A stretch of 64,000 nucleotides of DNA from a virus. This document shows, piece after piece, positions 1-6,212 of this stretch. A model generated the notes under the pieces. That model was not told where the DNA came from, searched no databases, and saw only the letters and a program-made list of their open reading frames with translations. Numbering within the stretch: the stretch's first letter is position 1; the number at the start of each line of letters is the position of its first letter. A program made the translations under genes and the position numbers. The DNA lies in IMG/VR virus record IMGVR_UViG_3300036770_005084, positions 1-64,000 of that record. One strand, 5' to 3'.

Positions 1-45
1 AAACTTGACCCAGAGGATTCTGAATCTCAAGTCCTTAACGGTTAA
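1..45 (+). CDS. C-terminal end of an unidentified protein (partial)
   Basis: An open frame runs in from the window edge and ends at a TAA after 14 codons, with peptide KLDPEDSESQVLNG. Nothing identifies the family. It is reported only because the frame is open to the edge and the next gene lies downstream of a tRNA. The stretch is short enough to be chance. Confidence 0.35.
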   Translation, partial: KLDPEDSESQVLNG

Positions 46-87
46 TTTCTACGGGCATTAAAGGTCCAAACTTTAAGTAAGTCCCAC

Positions 88-125
88 ACCCTCTATGCCT
101 CTTTACAATGCACAAACCAGAGGGT
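88..125. other. Inverted repeat upstream of tRNA-Arg
   Basis: ACCCTCT (88-94) and AGAGGGT (119-125) are perfect 7-base complements. They flank a -10-like TACAAT at 104-109. There is no clear -35, so this may be a weak promoter within a hairpin, or RNA structure just 5' of the tRNA. The function is unknown. Confidence 0.35.
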
Positions 126-130
126 CTATT

Positions 131-203
131 GGGCATGTAGCATAATGGATAATGCACCAACCTTCTAAGTTGTCTACTGTAGGTTCGAGTCCTACCATGC
201 CTG
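131..203 (+). tRNA. tRNA-Arg (anticodon TCT)
   Basis: A cloverleaf can be drawn by eye. Acceptor arm 131-137 pairs with 196-202 with one G-U pair. The D-arm uses GCAT/ATGC. The anticodon loop 162-168 is CTTCTAA with anticodon TCT, and the T-arm contains GGTTCGAGTCC. The first pair of the anticodon stem is mismatched. No CCA is encoded. It reads AGA, an arginine codon common in the AT-rich virion genes downstream, whereas the early genes use CGT more often. Confidence 0.88.
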
Positions 204-218
204 TTTTACTTTATTATT

Positions 219-989
219 ATGAAACTCAAAGTTCTTAGTGATTTACATCTGGAGCACTTTGTTGCTTGTCAGGTACACCCAGTTGGTGAAGGTGATGTTT
301 TGGTTCTTGCTGGAGACATTCTTTGTGCCAAGCATTTCAAGACTGACGGATATATTCACGCAGTCTATGATAGGTTCTTGAATGATTGTAGTAAGAACTA
401 TGATAAAGTTCTGTATGTAATGGGAAATCATGAGTTCTATGGATATAACTATGAGGGAACAAAGAAGAAACTAAAAGAAAATCTTCCTCATAATTTCCAT
501 CTTCTTGATAATGATACAATCACTATCAACAACTGGAACTTTATTGGTTTCACACTCTGGACTGACTTTCGTAATGAAAATGCTCTAGAGATGATGGAAG
601 CAGCACAAGTGATGAATGACTACAAAGTTATTCGTATCACTCCGAAGTATCGGAAGATGAACCCAAATGATACTCTTAACTTCCACAAAGATAGCAAGAA
701 ATATCTTCTCAAGCAACTACAAACACTGAACGACAATGTATTTGTAATCAGTCATCACGCACCGAGTTATCAGTCGATTCCAACACAATACAAAAATCAT
801 GCAAATGGTGCATATAGTAGTAATCTAGATGATTTGATTATCAATTATCCACAAATCAAATACTGGGTTCATGGACACACTCACAATGCATTTAATTATA
901 TGATTGGGGATTGTCGTATTGTTTGTAATCCTGGTGGGTATCCTGGACAAGGAACTGGATTTAATCCAGATATTTTCTTCGAAATCTAA
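219..989 (+). CDS. Calcineurin-like metallophosphoesterase
   Basis: A 256-aa protein with the full metallophosphoesterase motif series: D-x-H at residues 8-10 (SDLHLEH), GD at 32-33, GNHE at 69-72, SHHAP at 178-182 and GHTH at 219-222. These ligate the two metal ions in this superfamily. Phage members act on phosphodiesters or phosphomonoesters, but the substrate cannot be read from sequence. It is not gp47, which is a separate gene at 53618. The ATG lies 16 bases after the tRNA-Arg, so the two may share a transcript. It is the largest enzyme in this part of the early region apart from the helicase at 3270. Confidence 0.9.
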   Translation: MKLKVLSDLHLEHFVACQVHPVGEGDVLVLAGDILCAKHFKTDGYIHAVYDRFLNDCSKNYDKVLYVMGNHEFYGYNYEGTKKKLKENLPHNFHLLDNDTITINNWNFIGFTLWTDFRNENALEMMEAAQVMNDYKVIRITPKYRKMNPNDTLNFHKDSKKYLLKQLQTLNDNVFVISHHAPSYQSIPTQYKNHANGAYSSNLDDLIINYPQIKYWVHGHTHNAFNYMIGDCRIVCNPGGYPGQGTGFNPDIFFEI

Positions 990-995
990 ATACGT

Positions 996-1018
996 TGTGA
1001 CACTTTTTTCACTGTCCC
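996..1018 (+). repeat. Recurrent intergenic GTGCCAC-type element, degenerate copy
   Basis: The sequence TGTGACACTTTTTTCACTGTCC resembles the copy at 3189, which also ends CACTGTCC, and less closely the perfect hairpins at 5577 and 6885. Here only a short GACA/TGTC stem remains. As in the other copies, an extended -10 promoter follows (1046-1054). Confidence 0.5.
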
Positions 1019-1045
1019 TAACATCCAGCAAAGTCTAGGAGTGGA

Positions 1046-1054
1046 TGCTATGAT
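1046..1054 (+). promoter_or_regulatory. Extended -10 promoter (TGCTATGAT)
   Basis: TGC precedes TATGAT at 1049-1054, the extended -10 arrangement recognised by sigma-70 without a good -35. No -35 is evident. It would start transcription about 20 bases before the gene at 1079. The same TGCTAT core recurs at 3238, 5628, 6934 and 8065. Confidence 0.55.
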
Positions 1055-1078
1055 GGATTCATCAATCAAAGAGGAGGT

Positions 1079-1204
1079 ATGACTACCCCAAATTGGCAAC
1101 ACAATTCAGGAAAAGATAAGAACACAAAAGGTGCTTGTAAGGGGAAACTCAAATCAAGAAAGCAAGCACTTCAACACATCAAACGCAAACTCAAAGTAAT
1201 CTGA
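1079..1204 (+). CDS. Small basic protein, 41 aa
   Basis: ATG follows a strong ribosome binding site, GAGGAGG at 1071-1077. The 41-aa product is lysine- and arginine-rich (repeated K, R and H in the last 22 residues) with one tryptophan near the N-terminus. A nucleic-acid-binding role would fit its charge but is only inference. Its TGA overlaps the ATG of the next gene (ATGA), implying translational coupling. I do not recognise a family. Confidence 0.6.
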   Translation: MTTPNWQHNSGKDKNTKGACKGKLKSRKQALQHIKRKLKVI

Positions 1205-1377
1205 TGACCTATCAAAATCTTCTGGAGATTCTTCAGACTCTGACTCTGGAGCAGTTGAAGATGGATGTTTCAATTTATGATATTGGCACTGATGAGTTTT
1301 ATTCAATGAATAGTTTTCATTTTACAGATGAAACTGTAGATGTCCTTGACCCTGAGCACCCTTACATTTCCTTTTGA
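1204..1377 (+). CDS. Conserved small cyanophage protein, 57 aa
   Basis: It begins MTYQNLLEILQTLTLEQL and ends DVLDPEHPYISF. From memory, similar short proteins with a helical N-terminal half and a terminal D-VLD-x-x-HPY segment occur in T4-like cyanophages. No function is known. It overlaps the upstream gene by one base and is followed two bases later by the next ATG, so 1079-1869 reads as one tightly packed operon. Confidence 0.7.
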   Translation: MTYQNLLEILQTLTLEQLKMDVSIYDIGTDEFYSMNSFHFTDETVDVLDPEHPYISF

Positions 1378-1379
1378 TA

Positions 1380-1541
1380 ATGAAAGAAGTTACGATCACT
1401 GTTAAACTCCTTCTTGAGGATGACCAACCCTCTTGCGATTGGGTTTATGAAAGTATCTACCAGCAACTGAATCATGATGCTGGAGAAGCAATCCTTGAGT
1501 ATTCTGATGATGAACCGGCGTTAATAAGATGGACTGACTGA
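1380..1541 (+). CDS. Hypothetical acidic protein, 53 aa
   Basis: This is an acidic 53-aa product whose N-terminus MKEVTITVKLLLEDD looks like a beta strand, followed by a helical stretch with YESIYQQL. It is spaced tightly between neighbours (2 and 3 bases). The gene at 5398 has a similar plan: 54 aa, an N-terminal strand and an acidic C-terminus. No function can be assigned. Confidence 0.6.
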   Translation: MKEVTITVKLLLEDDQPSCDWVYESIYQQLNHDAGEAILEYSDDEPALIRWTD

Positions 1542-1544
1542 CTA

Positions 1545-1682
1545 ATGAACTCTAAAACAATTACTTACGTTTTTCTTGCATTTATTGCTATCCTTGGTTG
1601 GAACGCATTTCTTATTCAACGTGATAATAAAATGTTTGAACGATATCATAATACAACAATAACAAGAACAATAAATGTCTAA
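1545..1682 (+). CDS. Single-pass membrane mini-protein, 45 aa
   Basis: Residues 5-25 (TITYVFLAFIAILGWNAFLIQ) form one hydrophobic segment, preceded by a short polar N-terminus with one lysine and followed by a charged, polar tail. It overlaps the next gene by 8 bases. It could be an early host-takeover membrane protein, but this is inference from topology alone. Confidence 0.55.
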   Translation: MNSKTITYVFLAFIAILGWNAFLIQRDNKMFERYHNTTITRTINV

Positions 1683-1869
1683 CGATCTATTTTCGGAAGG
1701 TATTGAAGTTTACTATAAACAGCAATATGGAATAATTAGATTCGTATCTAAAGAGTATATTACTGTTTGTGTTCGCAATTTCCCTAAAGAACGAGTTAAA
1801 GATGTTTGTATTGTAGTTCACCCAGAAAATTACAAGTATATTGAATTGATTAAGGAATCTACAAAATGA
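1675..1869 (+). CDS. Conserved hypothetical protein, 64 aa
   Basis: This 64-aa protein alternates short beta-like segments (EVYYKQQYGIIRFVS, YITVCVRNF, VCIVVHP), suggesting a small beta-barrel or SH3-like fold. It ends the first short operon. The recurrent hairpin at 1876 follows seven bases after its stop. Its function is unknown. Confidence 0.65.
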   Translation: MSNDLFSEGIEVYYKQQYGIIRFVSKEYITVCVRNFPKERVKDVCIVVHPENYKYIELIKESTK

Positions 1870-1875
1870 TGCCGA

Positions 1876-1899
1876 TGTGCCACCTGTAGTACTGGCACA
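1876..1899 (+). repeat. Recurrent intergenic hairpin, copy with 7-bp stem
   Basis: TGTGCCA (1876-1882) pairs with TGGCACA (1893-1899) around a 10-base loop. It sits directly after the stop of the gene at 1675 and ahead of a promoter-like TACAAT. It lacks a U-tract, so it is more likely an RNA end-protection or processing element, or a weak terminator, than a classical terminator. Confidence 0.75.
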
Positions 1900-1929
1900 C
1901 TAAACCTCCCACAGACCCCCCTGATGCCC

Positions 1930-1935
1930 TACAAT
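1930..1935 (+). promoter_or_regulatory. Possible -10 element (TACAAT)
   Basis: TACAAT lies 25 bases before the ATG at 1960, in the place where the other hairpin modules carry TGCTATAAT. It lacks the TG extension and has no visible -35. Position in the repeated module is the main argument. Confidence 0.35.
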
Positions 1936-1959
1936 ACGGGAACACAAGCAAAGGACACC

Positions 1960-2202
1960 ATGACGGTTCTTGATGTTTTTCACTACACTACTTCTCGTTG
2001 GGATTGGCACGATGGTAATGTAAATCAGATGTGGATTCAAGAGATTGAGCACTCTCCTGATTACTACAGTTATGTTGCTGTTGCTTACAATCCTCGTACA
2101 GATGCAAGTATGGTAATGTCCGAACCACGTTGCTATGCTGATACTTTGAACTGGGTTCGTAAGTTCTGCGGTTCTTTCAGTATTCTTCCTCAATACTGCT
2201 GA
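1960..2202 (+). CDS. Hypothetical protein, 80 aa
   Basis: The start is placed at ATG 1960 because AAGGA precedes it, and because an upstream in-frame ATG at 1924 would lie before the likely transcription start. The product MTVLDVFHYTTSRWDWHDG... is rich in tryptophan, tyrosine and cysteine (WDW, CYAD, FCGS, QYC), which is unusual for so small a protein. I do not recognise the family. Confidence 0.65.
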   Translation: MTVLDVFHYTTSRWDWHDGNVNQMWIQEIEHSPDYYSYVAVAYNPRTDASMVMSEPRCYADTLNWVRKFCGSFSILPQYC

Positions 2203-2238
2203 TTCATACTTAACTCAATCAATTCTCACTTCTTCATT

Positions 2239-2619
2239 ATGACTATTAAGTTTCCTCGTCTGTCTGCTGGTATCTACGAGATTCAAAAGGATTCTAACAC
2301 AGTTGGATTCATTCGTAAAGTCAATGCAACCAAGTGGATGGTTGTTGATGTTGTAGATACTCCTCAGCATGTATCTAAGACACTCAAAGATGCAAAATAT
2401 GCTGTAGAGAACTTCATCATTTTTGATGTAGTTGACAACACTCAAGAAACTGAGTATAATGAGTCTGTCCAAGATGAAAAGATTGATAATACTCTTAATA
2501 AGACTCTAGAGGGTTCTTTGCACTGCTATAAGCAGATTCCTGGAACTGATGAGTTTGAAGAAGTATGTCCTAGCACTCTTGGATTTTCTGTTCCTACTCT
2601 TGAACCCATTGAGTTCTGA
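2239..2619 (+). CDS. Hypothetical two-part protein, 126 aa
   Basis: The N-terminal 65 residues look like a compact alpha/beta unit (GIYEIQKDSNTVGFI, KWMVVDVVDTP, SKTLKDAKYAVENFI). The rest is acidic and polar, ending in a proline-containing tail. The N-terminal part resembles a small-protein fold seen in other phage early proteins, but I cannot name it. The stop overlaps the next ATG by one base. Confidence 0.7.
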   Translation: MTIKFPRLSAGIYEIQKDSNTVGFIRKVNATKWMVVDVVDTPQHVSKTLKDAKYAVENFIIFDVVDNTQETEYNESVQDEKIDNTLNKTLEGSLHCYKQIPGTDEFEEVCPSTLGFSVPTLEPIEF

Positions 2620-2795
2620 TGTTTAAGTTTATTCTCAACACAATTCTCCAACAAAACAAAATGCACAATTCAACTCTAGATCTTTTCTGTGATCATGAAG
2701 ATGAAACTATTGCAGATGAATATGCAATGGAAATTGAACGTAAAGCAGCAGAACTAGAAGTGACTGTTGATTATTACATGATGGAGTTTGTTTGA
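2619..2795 (+). CDS. Hypothetical protein, 58 aa
   Basis: The 58-aa product starts MFKFILNTILQQNK and continues as an acidic helix (DHEDETIADEYAMEIERKAAELE). It overlaps both neighbours by one base (TGATG junctions), so it is translationally coupled. It was found by reading the sequence between the two larger genes. Its function is unknown. Confidence 0.6.
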   Translation: MFKFILNTILQQNKMHNSTLDLFCDHEDETIADEYAMEIERKAAELEVTVDYYMMEFV

Positions 2796-3091
2796 TGGAC
2801 ACTTGGGATTGTACTGTTACGATGCCATCAGGTAAGATTAGATCTATCAATGTAACTGCTTATTGTTATAGTGATGCAATTATTACTGCTGAATCTATGA
2901 CTGGTGGAATATGTAATAATGCAGTCCAAATGTATAATTCAACTACAAATAATGAAACAAGTGGAGATAATAGTGGTTTAGGAATACTATTTCTTCTTGT
3001 AGTTGTATTTTGTATTGCTGCATGGAAATATATTCTTCTCATTAGTGGAATTGCATTTGTTATGTGGTGGTTATGGAAGAATTGGAACTAA
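2795..3091 (+). CDS. Membrane protein with two C-terminal TM segments, 98 aa
   Basis: The start is ATG 2795, coupled to the upstream stop. A soluble N-terminal half (about residues 1-57) resembles a small beta domain (WDCTVTMPSGKIRSINV). It is followed by two adjacent hydrophobic segments at about 60-77 and 80-93, and a WKNWN end. The topology suggests a helical hairpin in the inner membrane with the N-terminal domain on one face. The family and function are not recognised. Confidence 0.65.
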   Translation: MDTWDCTVTMPSGKIRSINVTAYCYSDAIITAESMTGGICNNAVQMYNSTTNNETSGDNSGLGILFLLVVVFCIAAWKYILLISGIAFVMWWLWKNWN

Positions 3092-3100
3092 ATAGAATAT

Positions 3101-3174
3101 GCCTGTGTAGCTCAGTTGGATAGAGCAACGGTTTTGTAAACCGTAGGTCGTCGGTTCAAGTCCGACCGTGGGCT
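3101..3174 (+). tRNA. tRNA-Thr (anticodon TGT)
   Basis: Acceptor arm 3101-3107 pairs with 3167-3173, using several G-U pairs. D-arm AGCTCAGTTGGATAGAGC is typical. The anticodon stem ACGGT/ACCGT encloses loop TTTGTAA with anticodon TGT. The T-arm is GTCGGTTCAAGTCCGAC. No CCA is encoded. It reads ACA, common in the AT-rich structural genes. It starts 9 bases after the stop of the membrane-protein gene. Confidence 0.92.
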
Positions 3175-3188
3175 TATAATTTATAATA

Positions 3189-3211
3189 TGTGCCACTTGT
3201 AGCACTGTCCA
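3189..3211 (+). repeat. Recurrent intergenic element, degenerate hairpin copy
   Basis: TGTGCCACTTGTAGCACTGTCC shares its 5' half with the 4504 copy, but the 3' arm is altered (TGTCC for TGGCAC), leaving only GTGC/GCAC as a stem. A second small hairpin, GCACC-TTGTA-GGTGC (3226-3240), abuts the promoter. Confidence 0.6.
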
Positions 3212-3237
3212 TATCATTCCCATTTGCACCTTGTAGG

Positions 3238-3246
3238 TGCTATAAT
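3238..3246 (+). promoter_or_regulatory. Extended -10 promoter (TGCTATAAT) for the helicase gene
   Basis: TGC plus a perfect TATAAT at 3241-3246, 23 bases before the helicase ATG. No convincing -35 is seen 16-18 bases upstream, so it would rely on the extended -10. Confidence 0.65.
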
Positions 3247-3269
3247 AGTTCTATTGATTTGATTGATTG

Positions 3270-4505
3270 ATGCTGACTCTTCTTCCTTATCAACAACGTG
3301 CTCTTAAGGCAGTTCAAAATGCTATCAGGGGTAGTGTTTATATTCCCACTGGTGGTGGCAAAACTATTGTGATGATGGAAGATGCACGTCAACGGATTCT
3401 AAATGCACTAGAACCGATGACGTTTCTTGTTGTTGCTCCTCGTATTCTGCTTGCAAATCAACTCTGTTCAGAGTTCGAAGAATATCTCAAAGACCAGAAT
3501 GTTGCTTATCTGCACGTTCACAGTGGAGAAACTCATCATCAATCCTCTACACGTCCATCAGTCATTGCAGAATACAATGACACTGCAATCGGAAGTGGTA
3601 AGCATCAGTTTATCTTCACCACATACAATTCGATAGGTCGTGTGAATGAGGCAGATATTAACATTGATGTTGTGTATTTCGATGAAGCACATCACTGTGT
3701 GAAACCATCTAACTTTGTGGGTATTGCTCATACTTCAGCAGTTGCAGATAATGCTTATTTCTTCACTGCAACTCCGAAGTTTAATAACAGCAAGGAGTCA
3801 ATGAATAATACTGATGTGTATGGTAATAACATCATCAGTATTCCTGCAAAAGAACTCATTGAAGCAGGTAGTATCATTCCTCCCAAAGTTGTTCCTTATG
3901 AAGCACAAACCATTCGCACTAAAGAAAATGCACCTTTTGTAGATGCAGAGAACATTGTAGGTATTCTGTCAGAGATTTCTGATTGTGATGCTCCTAAAGT
4001 TCTTGTTGCTGCTCCTAGCACCAAAGTAATCTGGGCAATGTTTACTGAGAGTGATTTGCTGCAACAACTCAATGATATGGGTTATACGATTATGCACATC
4101 ACTTCAAAGCACGGTGCTTATATTGACAAACAGAAAGTCTCCCGTGAAGTATTCTTCCAGAAGATGAGTGAGTTTGGTGCTGATGCAGACAAGAAGTTCA
4201 TTGTATTTCATTATAGCATCCTGTCTGAAGGAATGAATGTTCATGGTCTGACTCATTGCATTATGCTTCGCAATCTTCCTCTGATTGAAATGGCACAGAC
4301 TGTTGGACGTGTTATCCGTATGCACCGTGATGATCGACAAGCAATCGCAGAGGGTAAAGTAAAAGCAGGTGAGTTTGCTTTCTATAAGAAACCCTTTGGC
4401 ACTATCACTATTCCTGTCAACAACAACTATGGTGATAAGATTGCTCGTCAACTTCAAACTGTTGTGGACACTATCTTTGTGAAGGGTGAGGTTCTTTCTG
4501 CCTAG
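3270..4505 (+). CDS. Superfamily 2 DEAH-type helicase/ATPase
   Basis: The start is ATG 3270; a TTG one codon earlier is less likely. The 411-aa protein has SF2 motifs in order: Walker A PTGGGKT (26-32), VVAPRILLANQL (Ia), DEAH (138-141), TAT (166-168) and motif VI QTVGRVIRMHR (343-353). The layout resembles the RAD25/UvsW-like group, but the separate gene at 51174 is the true UvsW counterpart. This is a second, smaller helicase within the early region, where it could remodel DNA or RNA early in infection. It forms its own transcription unit between two hairpin modules. Confidence 0.88.
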   Translation: MLTLLPYQQRALKAVQNAIRGSVYIPTGGGKTIVMMEDARQRILNALEPMTFLVVAPRILLANQLCSEFEEYLKDQNVAYLHVHSGETHHQSSTRPSVIAEYNDTAIGSGKHQFIFTTYNSIGRVNEADINIDVVYFDEAHHCVKPSNFVGIAHTSAVADNAYFFTATPKFNNSKESMNNTDVYGNNIISIPAKELIEAGSIIPPKVVPYEAQTIRTKENAPFVDAENIVGILSEISDCDAPKVLVAAPSTKVIWAMFTESDLLQQLNDMGYTIMHITSKHGAYIDKQKVSREVFFQKMSEFGADADKKFIVFHYSILSEGMNVHGLTHCIMLRNLPLIEMAQTVGRVIRMHRDDRQAIAEGKVKAGEFAFYKKPFGTITIPVNNNYGDKIARQLQTVVDTIFVKGEVLSA

Positions 4506-4527
4506 TGCCACTTGTAGCACTGGCACT
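4504..4527 (+). repeat. Recurrent intergenic hairpin, 7-bp stem
   Basis: AGTGCCA (4504-4510) pairs with TGGCACT (4521-4527), with loop CTTGTAGCAC. It overlaps the stop codon of the helicase gene. It is followed by a C4/G4 hairpin (4531-4548) and a promoter. Confidence 0.75.
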
Positions 4528-4534
4528 ATACCCC

Positions 4535-4563
4535 TTGCGGTGCAGGGGATTTCCTGGTATTAT
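4535..4563 (+). promoter_or_regulatory. Sigma-70-like promoter (TTGCGG-17-TATTAT)
   Basis: TTGCGG (4535-4540), a 17-base spacer and TATTAT (4558-4563), with TGG forming an extended -10. The -35 lies inside the C4/G4 hairpin. It would start transcription about 17 bases before the gene at 4587. Confidence 0.6.
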
Positions 4564-4586
4564 ACTTGTATGGATGAAGAACTCCA

Positions 4587-4751
4587 ATGACCTACACACC
4601 GATTGAGTCAAGTATTCCTTACTTGAAGGTTCCCGAAAACCGATTGAATCTTGCATTTAATTGGTATAATCGGCATGAAGATCATCCTTTGAACTTCCCC
4701 TGTTATTCTTATTGGATTCAACATTGTGAAAATGATGGCACTGACTACTGA
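4587..4751 (+). CDS. Hypothetical protein, 54 aa
   Basis: The 54-aa product (MTYTPIESSIPYLKVPENRLN...) is rich in aromatic residues: FNWYNRH, YSYWIQH. It overlaps the following gene by 17 bases in another frame. No family is recognised. Confidence 0.5.
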   Translation: MTYTPIESSIPYLKVPENRLNLAFNWYNRHEDHPLNFPCYSYWIQHCENDGTDY

Positions 4752-4932
4752 AACTATGCTTGACACTGTTTTGTCTATTGAAGAAGTTTTGACCGAGAAG
4801 CAACTGCTTGCTTTGCGAGACATTATGTACTTCTACAAAGAATTTGAAATGGAGTTGTACAATTATCCTCAAGAAGATACACTGTTTACTAAAACTCAAC
4901 GAGAACTATTCGACATTTTCGACATCAAATGA
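4735..4932 (+). CDS. Hypothetical helical protein, 65 aa
   Basis: The start is set at ATG 4735; ATG 4732 and GTG 4726 are alternatives in frame. The product is predicted mostly helical (MLDTVLSIEEVLTEKQLLAL) and acidic, ending in RELFDIFDIK. It overlaps the next gene by four bases (ATGA). Confidence 0.6.
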   Translation: MALTTETMLDTVLSIEEVLTEKQLLALRDIMYFYKEFEMELYNYPQEDTLFTKTQRELFDIFDIK

Positions 4933-5138
4933 CTTCAATTTCTTTCACTTCTGGTGAGTTGCTTGATATTATGAAAGCACTTGAGTATTATGAAGATGAT
5001 GCTTACTTCAATCAAAATAATGCACATCTTGCTAGTTATTATCTGAGTATGCAAAATCAATTTCAACTCATTTATGAAAAGTTGCAAGAATTACCTGGAG
5101 AGGATAGAGTTGCTAATCTTGTTCTTGCTGCAAACTAA
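4929..5138 (+). CDS. Hypothetical helical protein, 69 aa
   Basis: This acidic, helix-rich 69-aa protein has a conserved-looking core (SGELLDIMKALEYYEDDAYF) and a second helix LIYEKLQEL. It is coupled by one-base or four-base overlaps to both neighbours, as part of the operon 4587-5562. No function can be assigned. Confidence 0.6.
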   Translation: MTSISFTSGELLDIMKALEYYEDDAYFNQNNAHLASYYLSMQNQFQLIYEKLQELPGEDRVANLVLAAN

Positions 5139-5320
5139 TGAAACCTAAGTTCCGTGCCGTATTAGAATTGGCAATCGAGGAAGGTGTAAGGTATGGATAC
5201 CAACGTGCATTTAAGCACAATCCAGAACCTCACATTGATTCGATAACTGATACTATTGTAACCGAAATTTTTAACTCACTCGACACTTGGTTTGATGATG
5301 TCAACTGCACTGAAGAGTAA
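5138..5320 (+). CDS. Conserved small phage protein, 60 aa
   Basis: MKPKFRAVLELAIEEGVRYGYQ... then an acidic tail. From memory, short proteins with the same EGVRYGYQRAFKH-type core are common in T4-like cyanophages, with no assigned function. The ATG overlaps the upstream stop by one base. Confidence 0.65.
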   Translation: MKPKFRAVLELAIEEGVRYGYQRAFKHNPEPHIDSITDTIVTEIFNSLDTWFDDVNCTEE

Positions 5321-5321
5321 A

Positions 5322-5398
5322 ATGAATAGATTGCAGATTTGAACGATTCAGGTTATACTTTCAATGAACTTTCTAATTTGATCGAACAACAATTTTAA
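5322..5398 (+). pseudogene. Possible frameshifted mini-gene
   Basis: ATG 5322 opens a frame that stops after six codons (MNRLQI). A second frame starting at TTG 5339 continues 19 codons, including NELSNLIEQQF, to a TAA that overlaps the next ATG. The two parts would join by a one-base shift near 5338, suggesting a small gene broken by an indel. Chance is not excluded. Confidence 0.25.
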
Positions 5399-5562
5399 TG
5401 GAACAACAAACTGTGACTCAATACAAGTCTGTAAATCTTACTGTATATTTCAATGCCGAATTGGATGATGGTGAGGTACAAGATTTCATTGATCGTATGA
5501 CTGAAAAATATAGTCATCCTGATGACATTATTCGAGATTATGAATACTGGTATGATGAGTGA
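5398..5562 (+). CDS. Hypothetical acidic protein, 54 aa
   Basis: The N-terminal strand (YKSVNLTVYFNAELDD) is followed by a helix and an acidic C-terminus (IIRDYEYWYDE). The plan is similar to that of the 53-aa protein at 1380. It is the last gene before the hairpin at 5577. Confidence 0.6.
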   Translation: MEQQTVTQYKSVNLTVYFNAELDDGEVQDFIDRMTEKYSHPDDIIRDYEYWYDE

Positions 5563-5576
5563 GTCTAGTGTGAGAC

Positions 5577-5600
5577 TGTGCCACCTGTAGGAGTGGCACA
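5577..5600 (+). repeat. Recurrent intergenic hairpin, perfect 8-bp stem
   Basis: TGTGCCAC (5577-5584) pairs perfectly with GTGGCACA (5593-5600) around loop CTGTAGGA. It is one of the two best-preserved copies of the repeated element. It separates the 4587-5562 operon from the ArdA-like gene. Confidence 0.8.
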
Positions 5601-5627
5601 ATACACTCCCCAAACCCCCTGTGTGGG

Positions 5628-5636
5628 TGCTATAAT
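5628..5636 (+). promoter_or_regulatory. Extended -10 promoter (TGCTATAAT)
   Basis: TGC plus TATAAT (5631-5636), 28 bases before the ATG at 5665. No -35 is visible at the expected distance. It is identical in core to the promoter at 3238. Confidence 0.65.
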
Positions 5637-5664
5637 TACGAAGTAATCAAGGTTGAGAGACCAA

Positions 5665-6060
5665 ATGACTGCAACTCAAGTTGAACTTCAAGAATCCACT
5701 ATCAATTTCATCAAAGAACTTGTAGAAGATTCTTATGCTCAAGATGACATTTATGATTTCATTGCTGAGTATGGTGAGAGCACCTTTGTTCAACATTATG
5801 TAACTTATGTTGAACTGGGTGAATCTTATTCTTACGATGCAGTAGATTGCTTTATCGAAGAATTTGGTGTTAATGATCTTGACTCATTCGAAGATTCTTA
5901 CCGTGGGGAATGGAGTTCTGCTGCAGATTATGCAGCAAACTATGTCACAGATTGTTATTCTGTAGATATTCCTGATTTTGTTGAGATTGACTGGAGGGAA
6001 ACTTTCAACAATCTTGGACGTGTTTATGTCAATGGTTTTGTTTTTGATTCTCAATACTGA
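5665..6060 (+). CDS. ArdA-like antirestriction protein (putative)
   Basis: The start is ATG 5665. The 131-aa protein is strongly acidic with few basic residues. Its second half carries a series typical of ArdA proteins: FEDSYRGEWSSAADYAANYV, then IPDFVEIDW and a C-terminal YVNGFVFDS. ArdA dimers mimic B-form DNA and block type I restriction enzymes and related methylases. The N-terminal half (QESTINFIKELVEDSY...) also fits an alpha/beta acidic domain. It is the first gene after a strong early-type promoter, as expected for a defence inhibitor. The assignment rests on motif likeness seen by eye. Length is somewhat below that of plasmid ArdA (about 165 aa). Confidence 0.6.
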   Translation: MTATQVELQESTINFIKELVEDSYAQDDIYDFIAEYGESTFVQHYVTYVELGESYSYDAVDCFIEEFGVNDLDSFEDSYRGEWSSAADYAANYVTDCYSVDIPDFVEIDWRETFNNLGRVYVNGFVFDSQY

Positions 6061-6212
6061 TGAAACTTCACTTCAACGACAATCAAATCAAATTGATTCT
6101 CTATTGCTTGGAACAACAAGCATATGAGTTTAATGATGATGAGAAGGAGGATTACAATGCTATCCTTCATTCTATCGAGATTGCACACGATTCAACTAAC
6201 TACGATTTCTGA
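6060..6212 (+). CDS. Hypothetical protein, 50 aa
   Basis: The 50-aa product has an N-terminal KLHFNDNQIKLILYCLEQQ followed by an acidic helical part. Similar short modules starting with a helix of this type occur in phage early proteins. It is coupled to both neighbours by TGATG overlaps. Confidence 0.6.
   Translation: MKLHFNDNQIKLILYCLEQQAYEFNDDEKEDYNAILHSIEIAHDSTNYDF

Noticed and set aside
985-992. TCTAAATA after the phosphoesterase gene as a late promoter
   Set aside because: It overlaps the stop codon and lies before an early-type module with its own -10 element.
3087-3094. ACTAAATA just before tRNA-Thr as a late promoter
   Set aside because: The match includes a stop codon (CTAAATA-type strings arise easily at gene ends) and tRNA genes are not expected to be late; an early promoter elsewhere is more likely.
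4104-4526. 140-codon minus-strand frame inside the helicase gene
   Set aside because: It is antisense to conserved helicase motifs, with no ribosome site or promoter.
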